64,000 bases of DNA from RUG369 sp050949645. Its GTDB lineage: Bacteria; Planctomycetota; Planctomycetia; Pirellulales; Thermoguttaceae. Both the position numbers and the translations under genes were made by a program. This document shows positions 12,001-19,514 of the stretch, piece after piece. The stretch lies in contig JBMNGC010000001.1 of assembly GCA_050949645.1 (NCBI GenBank), positions 2,790,001-2,854,000 on the forward strand, read 5' to 3'. Numbering within the stretch: position 1 is the stretch's first letter; each line of letters opens with the position of its first letter. The notes beneath the pieces were generated by a model. The model saw only the letters and a list, made by a program, of their open reading frames with translations. It was not told where the DNA came from and did no database searches.

Positions 12001-15000
12001 CGAACAACCTCATCGGTTCGATGGACCCGTGGGCCTCGCGCAACGGCGTCAGCGGTAATATCGTAGGCGTCGTGACCAATCCGGTCGATCCGCTCTTCAC
12101 GGATCCCGCTCACGGAGACTACACGTTGCAGCCCGGTTCCCTCGCGATTAACGCGGGCGTCAACCAGTATGCTTACGGTCCTGACGGCGTGCGTCTCAAG
12201 TACGACCTTAATGCGAACGATCGCATCATCGGCGGAGTCGTCGATATGGGCGCGTTCGAATCTGGATTCCAGGACGTTCCGTCGACCGTCGTAACGACGC
12301 TCAATGACGTCGTCGATCAGACCGACGGTCTCGTCTCGCTCCGAGAAGCGATCGCTTACGCGCAGCAGTACGGAACGCCGATCACCTTTGATCTCGGCGA
12401 CGATTACAACCAGCCCGCGACGATTCACCTCGATCCCACCCTGGGACCGATCAACGTGAGCTCCGATCTCACGATCGACGCGGCCAGCCTTGAAGGCGGC
12501 CTGACGATCGCGGGCGCGGACGACCGCATCTTCAACGTTTCCAAGGGAACGTTCACGCTCGAAAATATCGCGCTCACCGGCGGCGAGGCGACTCGCGGCG
12601 GCGCGATCTATCAGACGGGCGGCGCGATCAAGATGACGAACGTCGTCATCTACGGAAACGAAGCGGTCGAAGAAGGCGGCGCGATCTACTCCGTCGGCGG
12701 ATCGATCACGATGCTCAACACGACGGTTGCGGGCAACACCGCGAACAGCGCGCCCGGCGTCTACTCCGCTGGTTCGCTCGTGCTCCAGAATACGATTATC
12801 GCGAGCAACGGCGTCGGCCACGGCGCGGAGGTTGATAATTACGACCTCTACGTGACCGGCAAGTTCTCCACGACGACGAGTCTCGTCGGCATGACGACGA
12901 ACGCCGTCGCTGGATTGTACAACGGATCGAACGGCAATATGTTCGGTACGGAAGAGTTTGCCGTCGACCCCGGATTCGCCGACGCGGCCGCTGCAGACTA
13001 CACGCTCACCAGTACCTCGATCGCCGTGAACACCGGTTCGAACCGCCTCGTCGGTTTGCCCGGCTATTATTCGTCGATTCTCCAGACCGCGTCGAATCCG
13101 ACCGTTGTCAATACGGACTTCGTCGGCAATCCTCGTATTGTCGGCAGCGCGGTCGATATTGGCGCGTACGAATTCCAGATGGAAACCGAGGCGCCAAGCG
13201 TCGTCGTGACGACCCTGGAAGACGTCGTCGACCCATTCGACGGGTTGATTTCGCTCCGCGAAGCGATTAACTACGCGGGCTCGGCAACCTTCTCGGACGG
13301 CGTCATCACGAAGGTGGGGCGCACGATTACCTTTGACGAATCTCTCACCGGAGGCGTTATTGAGCTCGCCGACACGCTTGAGATTACCAAGTGCGTGACG
13401 ATCGACGCCACGTACCTGCACCAGGCGATCACGCTCGACGCCTCGGCGATTGAAGGCGGCGCAACCGCGGTTGTTTTCAACGGTAAGAAGGATTCGGTCG
13501 CCGACACGATTACGCTCGCCGGTCTCAAGATCACAGGCGGCGCCGGCGACCACGGGGGCGTCTACCACGCCGACGGCAAAGCGACGATGCTCAACTGCGT
13601 CGTTTACGGCAATACGGCGGCGTATGGCGCCGGCGTTGCGTCGGGCGCAGACGCCATTCTCGGCGAACCTGACGCCAACGCGCTGACCCTTATCAACTGC
13701 ACCGTTGCGAATAATAACGCGACGGGAGCTTACGGCGGCCTCTGGAGCCGCGGCGGCGCGCCGGTCAACCTGTACAACACGATTATCGCCAAGAATACGA
13801 CGAACGGCCAAAGGGGACACGAAGTCTCGGTGAGCTCGCTCAGCGGCATGGCTTCGACGCTCATCGGAGTCGCAAGCGACAGCTTCGCTCACGAATATAA
13901 CGAAAAGGTCGGATGTATTGTCGGAACGGCGAATAAGCCGGTTGATCCGTACTTCAACGACCTTGAAGCGAACGACTTCTCGCTTGTTCGCGGTGAAACC
14001 GGTATGTCCGTTGCGATTAATGGCGGCGACTCCGCGTACGTGCTCCTGCCCGACGGTTCGGTTCCGACCTTTGACGTCGACGGCAACACGCGCATCATCG
14101 GATCGCGCGTCGATATCGGCGCCTACGAATCAGTTCTGGGACCGAAAGAGATCCCGAGCCTCCTTGTGACGACTCTCGACGACGTGGTCGACCCCTACGA
14201 CGGTCTCATCTCGCTCCGCGAAGCGATCGCTTACGCGGATAGTTACGGACTGAAGCAGACGATCACCTTCGCGAGTCGCTTGGGCGGCGGGACGATCTAC
14301 CTTGACAGCTCGCTGACGATTTCGCAGGACGTCACGATCGACGCAATGGCCAACAACGCGGGCGGCCTCACGCTTACGAACTCGGACAATGCGCTCGATC
14401 AGAGCGTCGTCTACGTCAACTCGGGTAATACCGTGATGAACGGCGTAACGATCACGAATCGTTACACGGAACGCCAGCGCAGCGGCAAGCGTCTTACGGT
14501 CGAAAAGGGCGGCGCGGTCTATGTCCGCACTGGATCGATTGCGCTCTTCAACACGCTCATAACCGACACGGCGGCTGAACAAGGCGCGGCGATTTACATC
14601 AACGAGGAGTCCACGACGGCCAAGGCGACGATAGTCAACTCGACGATCGTTAACAACATGTCGCAGAGTTCCGACCCCGACGCTGGGGCGGCGATTGTCG
14701 CTACTAGAGGCTCGCTTACGATACACAACACGCTGGTTGTTGGCACCGAGCTCGAGACGGGCGAGTTCGCCCAGGACGTCTATGTCGGGTCCAACAGGAA
14801 CGTCGACGTTCGCAGCTCGATCGTCGAGCGCTCCGAAACCCTTGCCCCGGCGCTCGCCGCGGTAGGGTCCGGCTCGGGCGCCTTCGTCGGAACGACGACG
14901 AACGACCTGACCGCCGCCGTCGACGACCTCTTCGTCGACGCGGATAACGGCAACTTCCAGCTCAACAACAGCACGCTGGCGACGAACGCTGGAGTCAACG

Positions 15001-17870
15001 CGTATCTCAGCCAGAATACGATCAACACGACGTTCGATTCGCTTGACCGCTCTGGAGCACCGCGTATCTACTACACGACGATCGATATGGGCGCGTTCGA
15101 GAATCAGACGGCCAGGGACATGCCGCTCATTTCCTCGTCGGGTAAGGCGGCGACGATTCGCGTTAATACGAAGCGCGACGTGGTCGATCCGTCGGACGGC
15201 GTCACTTCGCTGCGCGAAGCGCTCGCGCTCTCCGACCTGCTCCAATCCTGCGGGTACGAGGATATCACGATTCGCCTGGCGGACAATTATGTCATCCAGG
15301 TCGACTCGACTCAGGGTTCGCTGGCGATTAATTCGCCGGTGAACCTCGTTGCGCGCGGCGCGACGATTGACGTCGACGATTCCGGAACAGGCCTCCTTGT
15401 GGCGACCGACGGCGACGTCGTGATTGAAAACCTGATCGTGACTGGCGGTTCGAGCTCGCACAGCGGCGGCGGTATTAAGCATACTCGCGGCAATCTGACT
15501 ATTTCGAACTCGCTTATCTACGAGTGCGAAGCGGCATACTACGGAGGCGGCGTCTATACGGAGTCGACGGGAACGTTGAATCTGTACAATACGACGATCG
15601 CGACGAACAGCGCGAAGTACGGCTCCGGTTTCTACGCCCAGGCGGGTACGACGGTCAACGTCTACAACTCGATTATCGCGTCGAACTCGACGCCAGAATC
15701 CGGGACGCTTAACTACGACGCGTACTTCAAGGGCGATTACTACCTGTACTACTCGCTTATCGGTAACGCCGGCACGTCGGCGTACGCTTCGCAGCTCGCC
15801 GCACGCTCGGCGGGGACGCAGATCGGCTATGGACTCGATAATTCGGTCGATCCGGTCTTCATCAACGCTTCAGCGGGCAACTTCAACCTCAACATGACGA
15901 GCAGCCCCGCGCGGAACGCGGGCTCCTCCGAGTATATTTACCCCAACTCGACGAGCTTGAACAACGTGCCGCTCGCGGGACTCGGGGCGATCAGTATGGG
16001 CTCGTACCAGGTCGGTCGCGAAACGCCGTCGACGATTGTGACGACGCTCGAAGACGTCGTCGATCCTTACGACGGACTCATCTCGCTCCGCGAGGCGCTC
16101 CTCGTCTACGGTGGCGACAATATCAGCGGCGCGGGCTGCGGCAGCGTTGACAACAGCGCTTATAACGCCGAGAACGCAATGAACAATCCGAGCGTCTACA
16201 GCGGAACTTATTATTCGCCGGTGACGTTCGATCCAAGAGTTGCCGGCGGTACGATTAGGTTGACCGAGCCGCTCGTGATGGATGGCCAGATCTGGAATCA
16301 GGGCGTCTTCGACTACATGATCGACGGTTCTTCGATTGCCGAAATTGGCGGAATCACGATTGATTGCTCGCTGGTACAAGAAGGGGCGCCCATCCAGCTC
16401 CGCGGATCCGGGAATCCATCGGCCAACGTCTATCATCCGGTTCACCTGGACGCTCGTAACATCAGAGTCGTTAACAACGGTTTCGCTGCCGCGCCCGCGT
16501 TTTCGGCGAACGAGTACTCCATCCTGACCCTGCATAACGTCCTCGTCGACGGTTTCGGAGTCGCGGTGGACGTTGATGATAACGACTCGGACCAAGGAGG
16601 CGTCGCGCACATTTACAACTCGACCCTGATCGGCGACGTGGCGGTTGGCGGTATCGCGTACGTGTACAACTCCGTGGTTGTCGGTACGGGTAACGTCAAG
16701 GTTAAGGCTCAAAACCCGGGCTATCGCCAGCTTCACGTCTACAACTCCTATGTGCTTGGCTACGGAGGACTTGGCGGCCGAACGACCACGCAAGCGAGCC
16801 TTTCCGGCGGTTATACCTACGGGCTCTTCGTCGACGCGGCGAATGGCGATTATCGCCTAGGCTCGAATTCTTGGTGCGTCAACAACGGCAGCGACGCGTA
16901 CCTCATGACGCTTGCTCCGACCCATGCCGACGCGGAAGTCGACGCGAACGGAAACCTGCGCGTCTATGGGGACAGAGTCGATATGGGGTGCTACGAGAGT
17001 CAGTATCTCGACACGCCGTCGACCGTGGTTACGACGGATCTCGACGTCATCGATCCGAACGACGGCCTCATTTCGATCCGCGAAGCGATCGCCTACGCCG
17101 AACAGTTCGGTTCGACCGTCACCTTCTCGCCCGAGATGGACGGCAGCACGATCGAACTTGACGGTCCGATCTCGCTCGCGCTCAACGTCTCGATTGACGG
17201 CGGGGGCCATGACGTTACCCTCGACGGCGGTCGGAACGGCAGCGTCATTGAGATCAATATTCCGTTCACTCAGGCCAACGTTCCCAACATCTACATTCGT
17301 AATCTCTCGATTACGGGAGGTAAGGGCACGAACGGCGGCGCGATCAATATCCTTGACGGCAACGTTTACCTCGATAACCTCGCCATTTGGGGCAACGAGG
17401 CGACGAAGTACGGCGGCGCGATCTACGCTTACGACAGCGAGTTGACCGTGAACAACTCTCGCATCGGCGGCAATACGGCGTCTTACTACGGCGGTATCGT
17501 CAACGAGTTCGGCAAGACTGTTCTCACGATGAGCTACGTCGCTGAGAACACCGCGTCGAACCCGAACGCGACTCAGGATATCTGGGGACGCGCGGCGGTC
17601 AATTACGTCAATAGTAGAAACAACGTCGTCGGTTCTGTTGCCGACAACATTACGCTCTACGACGGCGTCGACAACAACCGCGTTGGTACGAAGGACGATC
17701 CGATCAGGCCGTTCTTCTCCGCTGAGACCGGTAATCTCGAGATCCTCGATGAATTCGTGATTGACCCGGCCGCCGGCGCCGTCCTTGACGCAGCCTTCGA
17801 GGAATTCGTGGAAGAGGGTCTTGACGTTGACCTCAGCCTCCTCGACGACGACCTCTTCGTCGAATTCTGA
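3078..17870 (+). CDS. giant secreted LEPR-XLL protein: two inactive protease-like domains and nine CSLREA/beta-helix modules
   Basis: 4930 residues. ATG 3078 is preferred because AAGGA (3064-3068) is nine bases away; an in-frame ATG at 3069 touches it. Residues 43-49 read LEERQML, the LEPR-XLL-type signal of planctomycete surface proteins. Domains follow in order. About 100-340: papain-like fold, with WAASLANLLAYTGW and YWGYDFD; Gly126 sits where Cys and Thr276 where His are expected. About 356-685: two pre-peptidase C-terminal (PPC) domains beginning YEPNN. About 690-970: beta-rich region. About 1000-1150: PPC-like. About 1160-1250: fibronectin III. About 1258-1520: caspase-like domain, with Ser1340 and Gly1389 in place of the His/Cys pair. 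From about 1535 to the end: nine modules of VVTTLDDVVDPxDGLISLREA followed by GGAIY-rich parallel beta-helix and an AxDIGAYE-type choice-of-anchor tail. The C terminus is acidic, without dockerin or sortase motif. Role: surface or matrix protein, inferred. Confidence 0.88.
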   Translation: MSQSGKRFLSGLFNRVKNTAFESRATNGRGRAQTDRRLGMEPLEERQMLSADPALLSALASTSGADAVAAVAEQTTNVDAIDLSSVQNLSVDGALYSNATLAAQTTHRVNTDISAFIDRWSRDEQGWAASLANLLAYTGWSDNAVVVDPESPRSIEQQTFDYISNAFTNDQTSLYYAYAWYMGGASDYIYDGQNAYAQIYPDNTDGGLFPATTGEYELYSEYMKEILAADIQSPLYGITTEYLNNNYGVSIEVHYSSNATGRDVTISPESSIPRKTWLTYWGYDFDATYRPTDVEYYTAIYASNPETGEIERLPIQWSNALDSYVFTTYNQATGQVPYMYLFDVLQRMPGYGTLEADAYEPNNAAEDFFVGSPSDLGQIDVIVPSSSGGSTVYGNTFTLDNLTLYAEGDEGAADPVDFYKFELTQTASLSDSIVVEWSQGVRHQDLKATLYVCINNEAYPLDPTNYGFVTGYYDSVASQEIKYSVGEDGKIYSNTISKLTLPLSGLTEGEYFLKVEFADSVVNGVNEDYSVTFNAGYDDIYEPNNSFEQVNKLPYSTPEAPTANLGVLYGTTNLSDLVLKQYSNMIDESDWYRFEMTEAGTAGNLINLYYTSTSSQINDADLDLYLYKYDPTSPRGYTLVAKSYVEMTNIETVSLDGMDAGVYYIKVVGNYSAGNVEYKLEINPGVSSVPDLRAEVLPGANWEAPLVVSSEKYVPNGSETYRSEAVIGVDSTVYLNYSFSVNGASKEYGADETAIYEGVKLGMYINGVRVNPADLETLIAGNALSTTLKERLRALFCSEDGLDMEANETIQIRNLNLGRMVNETSFAAKYFKTYSQGANSIVMVINPDNYEFADGFGKIVDHRETKEMTLAYKNGSFYNGATLTPVNKGTTVEVYRNNRYLSDVIYGVDDFEFENGDIILLSVVSHKYEVAVKGLYEANDGVAGVLEYSVDNNFSSVMFTVNDLSEDAFAPNASVSEVMTNDNPYEVHPDLGYANIDNLEAYVTPGGETRYHRVIEDLVITGATNPNGAYTSDWFRFQLKTSEFDETPNYENAFVQIMIDDAYSGLSETDNLGDLDLYLYKIVQTDDTISFEEAYETGAYTLVLLQSSKGVGDTERIDFAGLDMTDGNYFINVTGFNGSANRYAMELGGFTKSGDILPTDPAEYFTEDNVTILNSVATVNWKVPVNDYVSNVLVSYRKAGSSDWIEAGRFRSSATSCKIAGLEPDTEYEFRLTVSNYFVADDPLTATVSKKTEYFLNETVYRAVIVGVSDYPGSSGDLVAATNDAKAFRDALLQDPQWAAENIQLLTDGDATRDAVLEALATVADESDDNDVFVFYFAGSGASAQIGGQTLGYLKTCGSIRSEFVSSADLAKAVDKIAAGCKQFILDAGQISNSADETGIVYAPFIDALTTSETNGGSERAAHVSVLTSADDASVISVVGTGSRSVFNHALCDAIVDYSAVVTQEEADASDGELEVSDGRVTFEELYSSISVDERMTRYGVGVSFATNDTTNDAVLMSGEWNEMDAFHAEWLEAGAIVVTTTVDCVDAHDGKISLREAAKRVGTVLNRETTLADGAKFTLKAGSIVTVGTTTGALTEDVAVTYSKGAFRTAENCSLQTALTTVDINRAGMTTTWSEADWNDGNVKLVDDEDLGVRDVEFELVATTIIDGERTTIVLKEGDTLETAETNGKTVEVVKSGQGYALMLGGVPYTRMTGLYLDGVAVTLSRGVVIGQDVTINKVVFDSGLAGQTLELNSTAGPLVFENGGVVYASSPDAPITIDGQGKRSLIQATGNELVSIVGLRLVNARGYVAHVASGASLELANCLVTGANASGNYGVFANSGNLYLTNNTIAGNKASGSLVTGGGKTTILNTIIALNTASITNLTYDATSIVGKTDPGFTDAANGDYTLLKTSSAIDIGLNSATRLRSGVVIEYDLAGNERVGAASIVDAGAFEYTVALEDRETPSTVVTTLDDVVDLTDNEISLREALAYAGTTYRVHTTLEEGDIVFDENGAEYVVTNGKFIGFDGVTGIETGQYYAIAGVYIVDDYGEAIELEEGDVVTLSNGAKATVVGTKLILASGVPVTPGATITDADGNTGPLSYGVTTNFTQNQRITIPLTAADINPATPINAFDEGTYTLEYRPNGTFTGTLRITTGEGNNQTTETFEATFRLAQGTSFNFIDAEGAIGETATIVSTRTVELGNGRYTLLDPITERVGGTTTTLYEPGAILTLTRGVFTDADGVEVNVPRGTRLTSPAGRTVAYQYPNFSVATFEPGTTLFDEEGHARRYGSGLELYEDVTLGTEITFKKGLENGTITLGKGALNVERAVTIDATRNLGLTIDAHGASRVFTVDTYRETNTSAYVTLNGFTLLNGAADEGGFIYVSEESNLRLSNMTITGSSSTSSGVGGAIYNAGTANLTGLTISDVKTDNEGTIYNSGTMTIAASTISDSSAKYGGAVYNDGVLSVSKSSEFSGNVADEGAGLYNAGIATVVNSELNENAATVSGGAAYNTGKLTITNSKIQSNTAKIGGGGIYNTGALSATRALIAGNDAEANAAAIYSRGDASIASSLVIANGSGNDQGRYAIYSKDGKLELVGDTIVGNAQRGVMIKSGDAAIYNSIVGDNGGYDVHVQGGTADVQYSMISSPYGAISSTNLEYLPDFARFDKSLPWTEWNLRLAGTSAAISAGSVDYNFITTVAGKSVPIVVDYAGNARVTEEGLDIGAYSASMIHEEFSTVVTTWDDIVDPTDGLISLREAIRYASYGTTVADRTVTFSKDLFAFADSGTVMLDSDLKTIVVDSKVKVTSAYTDDLGETRYRDITVDGSLADAPLFIVQKGAELEFNGMTFTGGHAHGVTDSGGAFIVHGGELTLLDSIVTGNTAQRNGGAIYQDGGAVYVINSLMTENETDPTRGFGGAICMNGGQAYIYNTTITANSAAVYGGIFELNGLVVLANSIIAQNGGAQNVDVYAANLEATNNLIGSMDPWASRNGVSGNIVGVVTNPVDPLFTDPAHGDYTLQPGSLAINAGVNQYAYGPDGVRLKYDLNANDRIIGGVVDMGAFESGFQDVPSTVVTTLNDVVDQTDGLVSLREAIAYAQQYGTPITFDLGDDYNQPATIHLDPTLGPINVSSDLTIDAASLEGGLTIAGADDRIFNVSKGTFTLENIALTGGEATRGGAIYQTGGAIKMTNVVIYGNEAVEEGGAIYSVGGSITMLNTTVAGNTANSAPGVYSAGSLVLQNTIIASNGVGHGAEVDNYDLYVTGKFSTTTSLVGMTTNAVAGLYNGSNGNMFGTEEFAVDPGFADAAAADYTLTSTSIAVNTGSNRLVGLPGYYSSILQTASNPTVVNTDFVGNPRIVGSAVDIGAYEFQMETEAPSVVVTTLEDVVDPFDGLISLREAINYAGSATFSDGVITKVGRTITFDESLTGGVIELADTLEITKCVTIDATYLHQAITLDASAIEGGATAVVFNGKKDSVADTITLAGLKITGGAGDHGGVYHADGKATMLNCVVYGNTAAYGAGVASGADAILGEPDANALTLINCTVANNNATGAYGGLWSRGGAPVNLYNTIIAKNTTNGQRGHEVSVSSLSGMASTLIGVASDSFAHEYNEKVGCIVGTANKPVDPYFNDLEANDFSLVRGETGMSVAINGGDSAYVLLPDGSVPTFDVDGNTRIIGSRVDIGAYESVLGPKEIPSLLVTTLDDVVDPYDGLISLREAIAYADSYGLKQTITFASRLGGGTIYLDSSLTISQDVTIDAMANNAGGLTLTNSDNALDQSVVYVNSGNTVMNGVTITNRYTERQRSGKRLTVEKGGAVYVRTGSIALFNTLITDTAAEQGAAIYINEESTTAKATIVNSTIVNNMSQSSDPDAGAAIVATRGSLTIHNTLVVGTELETGEFAQDVYVGSNRNVDVRSSIVERSETLAPALAAVGSGSGAFVGTTTNDLTAAVDDLFVDADNGNFQLNNSTLATNAGVNAYLSQNTINTTFDSLDRSGAPRIYYTTIDMGAFENQTARDMPLISSSGKAATIRVNTKRDVVDPSDGVTSLREALALSDLLQSCGYEDITIRLADNYVIQVDSTQGSLAINSPVNLVARGATIDVDDSGTGLLVATDGDVVIENLIVTGGSSSHSGGGIKHTRGNLTISNSLIYECEAAYYGGGVYTESTGTLNLYNTTIATNSAKYGSGFYAQAGTTVNVYNSIIASNSTPESGTLNYDAYFKGDYYLYYSLIGNAGTSAYASQLAARSAGTQIGYGLDNSVDPVFINASAGNFNLNMTSSPARNAGSSEYIYPNSTSLNNVPLAGLGAISMGSYQVGRETPSTIVTTLEDVVDPYDGLISLREALLVYGGDNISGAGCGSVDNSAYNAENAMNNPSVYSGTYYSPVTFDPRVAGGTIRLTEPLVMDGQIWNQGVFDYMIDGSSIAEIGGITIDCSLVQEGAPIQLRGSGNPSANVYHPVHLDARNIRVVNNGFAAAPAFSANEYSILTLHNVLVDGFGVAVDVDDNDSDQGGVAHIYNSTLIGDVAVGGIAYVYNSVVVGTGNVKVKAQNPGYRQLHVYNSYVLGYGGLGGRTTTQASLSGGYTYGLFVDAANGDYRLGSNSWCVNNGSDAYLMTLAPTHADAEVDANGNLRVYGDRVDMGCYESQYLDTPSTVVTTDLDVIDPNDGLISIREAIAYAEQFGSTVTFSPEMDGSTIELDGPISLALNVSIDGGGHDVTLDGGRNGSVIEINIPFTQANVPNIYIRNLSITGGKGTNGGAINILDGNVYLDNLAIWGNEATKYGGAIYAYDSELTVNNSRIGGNTASYYGGIVNEFGKTVLTMSYVAENTASNPNATQDIWGRAAVNYVNSRNNVVGSVADNITLYDGVDNNRVGTKDDPIRPFFSAETGNLEILDEFVIDPAAGAVLDAAFEEFVEEGLDVDLSLLDDDLFVEF
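7685..17870 (+). repeat. nine CSLREA-type modules within the giant gene
   Basis: The motif (T/N)xxDVVDPxDGxISLREA recurs at about 7685, 8977, 11281, 12283, 13197, 14158, 15150, 16027 and 17020. Between copies lie right-handed beta-helix strands (GGAIYNxG, LxNTIIAxN) and a closing D(I/M)GA(Y/F)E. Spacing is about 0.9-1.0 kb for the last seven modules, 1.3 kb for the first and 2.3 kb for the second, which carries a long extra beta-helix. The fifth to ninth headers are nearly identical in protein, and the first is the most divergent. Confidence 0.85.
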
Positions 17871-17927
17871 ATCAGACCGTAGCAGCTTGCGGCGCCATCG
17901 TGCGCCGCGACGCGGCGGTAATCAATG

Positions 17928-17964
17928 ATCCTGAGATCGCAACGCGCGGTCTCAGGATTTTTTT
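17928..17964 (+). terminator. intrinsic terminator of the giant gene
   Basis: ATCCTGAGA and TCTCAGGAT form a stem followed by seven T residues, 58 bases after the stop codon. Confidence 0.9.
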
Positions 17965-18234
17965 ATTGAAACTTCCGTAAGAAATAACTTGTCGCGGAAA
18001 CCTGAAATATCGCGAGAGTCGGAGTCTTTCCTTTACGCGAGATAATAAAAAATCTTGGAAAAATCCTTTGAAACCTAAAGATCGGCGTTCGTTGTTCCGA
18101 TACAAGCAATACAGAAGGAAAAGGGAGCGTTTTCGAGAGAAGGCGTAAAGATTTTTCGGAGCATGGACGCTCAGGAATCATTCCGTTTTCCCTCGCGAGT
18201 CATGCCGTATGGAGGCGGCGTAATCGACTCGACT
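17965..18234. other. intergenic stretch between giant gene and possible RNA
   Basis: About 270 bases with no open frame of substance and no known RNA recognised. It precedes three hairpins that are listed separately. Confidence 0.4.
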
Positions 18235-18379
18235 CTCATCGTTTGCGGGCTTCGGGATAATTCCTGAGCCCGCTAATGAGAAACACATGACGAACGCTCT
18301 TCGTTCGTTGTTTCACGATACGTTCCCAGGGGGGAATAGTCCGGCGGTTTGGATTTTATCCGGCCGTCGGACTTTTTTT
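18235..18379 (+). ncRNA. possible structured small RNA ending in an intrinsic terminator
   Basis: Three hairpins follow each other. The first is CTCAT...GCGGGCT / AGCCCGC..ATGAG (18235-18280). The second is ACGAACG-CTCTT-CGTTCGT (18290-18308). The third is AGTCCGGCGG / CCGTCGGACT (18338-18373), directly followed by seven T residues. The last is a good plus-strand terminator, yet the giant gene already has its own terminator 400 bases earlier. A separate plus-strand transcript would explain this. No clear promoter or match to a known RNA family (6S, SRP, RNase P, tmRNA) was seen. The T run overlaps the stop codon of the convergent queG. Confidence 0.35.
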
Positions 18380-19514
18380 ATTGACCCTGACGATCATCGC
18401 CTTCGCGTTTCTCAGTTCCTTCGTTCGCCGCGTCTTGTAATCTTGCGGCGACGCGCTTGAGCCCTTCCGCGCGCGCGCGAAAGATCGGGGTCTTTTTAAA
18501 AAGGCGGCGAAAGGTCGCTTCGTCGAGTCGTTCGACGGCGTCGAGGGGCAAATCTCGCGTTTCCGCCGACTCGACGTTCGCGTTGTGCGGACAGACGCGC
18601 TGGCACAGATCGCACCCGAAGAGCCGGCCGTCAAGGCTCTGCGCAATATCGTCAGGGATTTCGTCGCGATTTTCAATCGTCCAGTAATTCAGGCATCGCC
18701 TCGAGTCGAGGGTTCGGTCGCCGAGGATCGCGTTCGTCGGACACGCTAAAACGCAGCGACGGCAGGTCTGGCACTTTGCCGCCGATTTTTCTGCGTCAAA
18801 GACGCGCTTTCCGCGCGCTAATCTCCATTCGTTGCGCGCTTTCAGATATTCCTCCGCCGACGCGACTCCGACGAGGTCCTGAAAGGGAACGGAGACGAGC
18901 AGTTCCCCCAAGAAGAAGCGCGATCCGAGCTCAGGATGGATCGTCAACGAATGGAGTCCGCAAAATCCGAGCCCTGCGGCGACCGCCCAGTCTTTTTCCA
19001 GCAACGGCGCAGTATCGACCGCTGCGCGCGTCTTAGCGCCGGGAAAGCGGCTCGCGAGGAAGCGTCCGAGCGCGCGGAGTCGCTTCCTGAGAAGATCGTG
19101 ATAATCGAGACAAGTCGCGTAGCCCGAGACCGCGCCGCGCGGCGCGTCCTTCAACGACTGTAGTTCAGGCGCGTTAAAAAGGGACTCCGTCGCCCTCTGG
19201 GATTCGTCGCGGACGCGTCGTTCCGAGAGAGCGACGACAATGATAGAGAGCGCTTCCGGCAAGACGGAGTCGGGCGATTGATGTTCCTCAACGCGGTTGG
19301 TAAGATAAGAGAGGCCGTCGCAATACCCTTCGCGAACGCGTTGGGCAAAGATTTCGTAGGTTCGCGCGGCGCCCGAGGGCGCGACCCCGACGTCGTCGAG
19401 TTCAAGGCGCGCGGCTTCATCGACAAGTTCATTCCAGAAAGGACTGAGCGTAGAAAAAAAACGGGAGCTTCCAATCTCATCGGAAGCTCCCGCTCTGCTC
19501 TGATCTAACGTCAT
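18378..19514 (-). CDS. queG: epoxyqueuosine reductase
   Basis: QueG reduces epoxyqueuosine to queuosine in the wobble base of GUN-anticodon tRNAs, using cobalamin and two 4Fe-4S clusters. The 378-residue protein shows the family's AVDTAPLLEKDWAVAAGLGF, the ferredoxin motif CQTCRRCVLACP (first cluster) and CDLCQRVCPHN (second cluster), and RCLNYWTIE. It ends shortly after the second cluster, like the shorter bacterial forms. The ATG at 19514 overlaps the TGA of the upstream 174-residue gene (ATGA), so translation is probably coupled; no separate ribosome binding site is visible. An intrinsic terminator (19454-19491) lies inside the first 20 codons. Homology appears to begin only around residue 23, so the leader residues may be dispensable. 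Confidence 0.93.
   Translation of the reverse strand: MTLDQSRAGASDEIGSSRFFSTLSPFWNELVDEAARLELDDVGVAPSGAARTYEIFAQRVREGYCDGLSYLTNRVEEHQSPDSVLPEALSIIVVALSERRVRDESQRATESLFNAPELQSLKDAPRGAVSGYATCLDYHDLLRKRLRALGRFLASRFPGAKTRAAVDTAPLLEKDWAVAAGLGFCGLHSLTIHPELGSRFFLGELLVSVPFQDLVGVASAEEYLKARNEWRLARGKRVFDAEKSAAKCQTCRRCVLACPTNAILGDRTLDSRRCLNYWTIENRDEIPDDIAQSLDGRLFGCDLCQRVCPHNANVESAETRDLPLDAVERLDEATFRRLFKKTPIFRARAEGLKRVAARLQDAANEGTEKREGDDRQGQ
19454..19491 (-). terminator. intrinsic terminator inside the start of queG
   Basis: On the minus strand GGGAGCTTCC and GGAAGCTCCC form a perfect 10-bp stem around a 9-base loop, followed by G and eight T residues. It lies 20-60 bases after the upstream gene's stop and within queG codons 8-21, so it can end the upstream transcript or act as an attenuator of queG. 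Confidence 0.85.

Noticed and set aside
8520..13892. Two minus-strand open frames of 916 and 870 codons opposite the giant gene
   Set aside because: The product is Arg/Asp/Val-rich with no motif, as expected from the complement of GAC/GTC/GCG-rich coding sequence. No ribosome binding site or promoter is seen.
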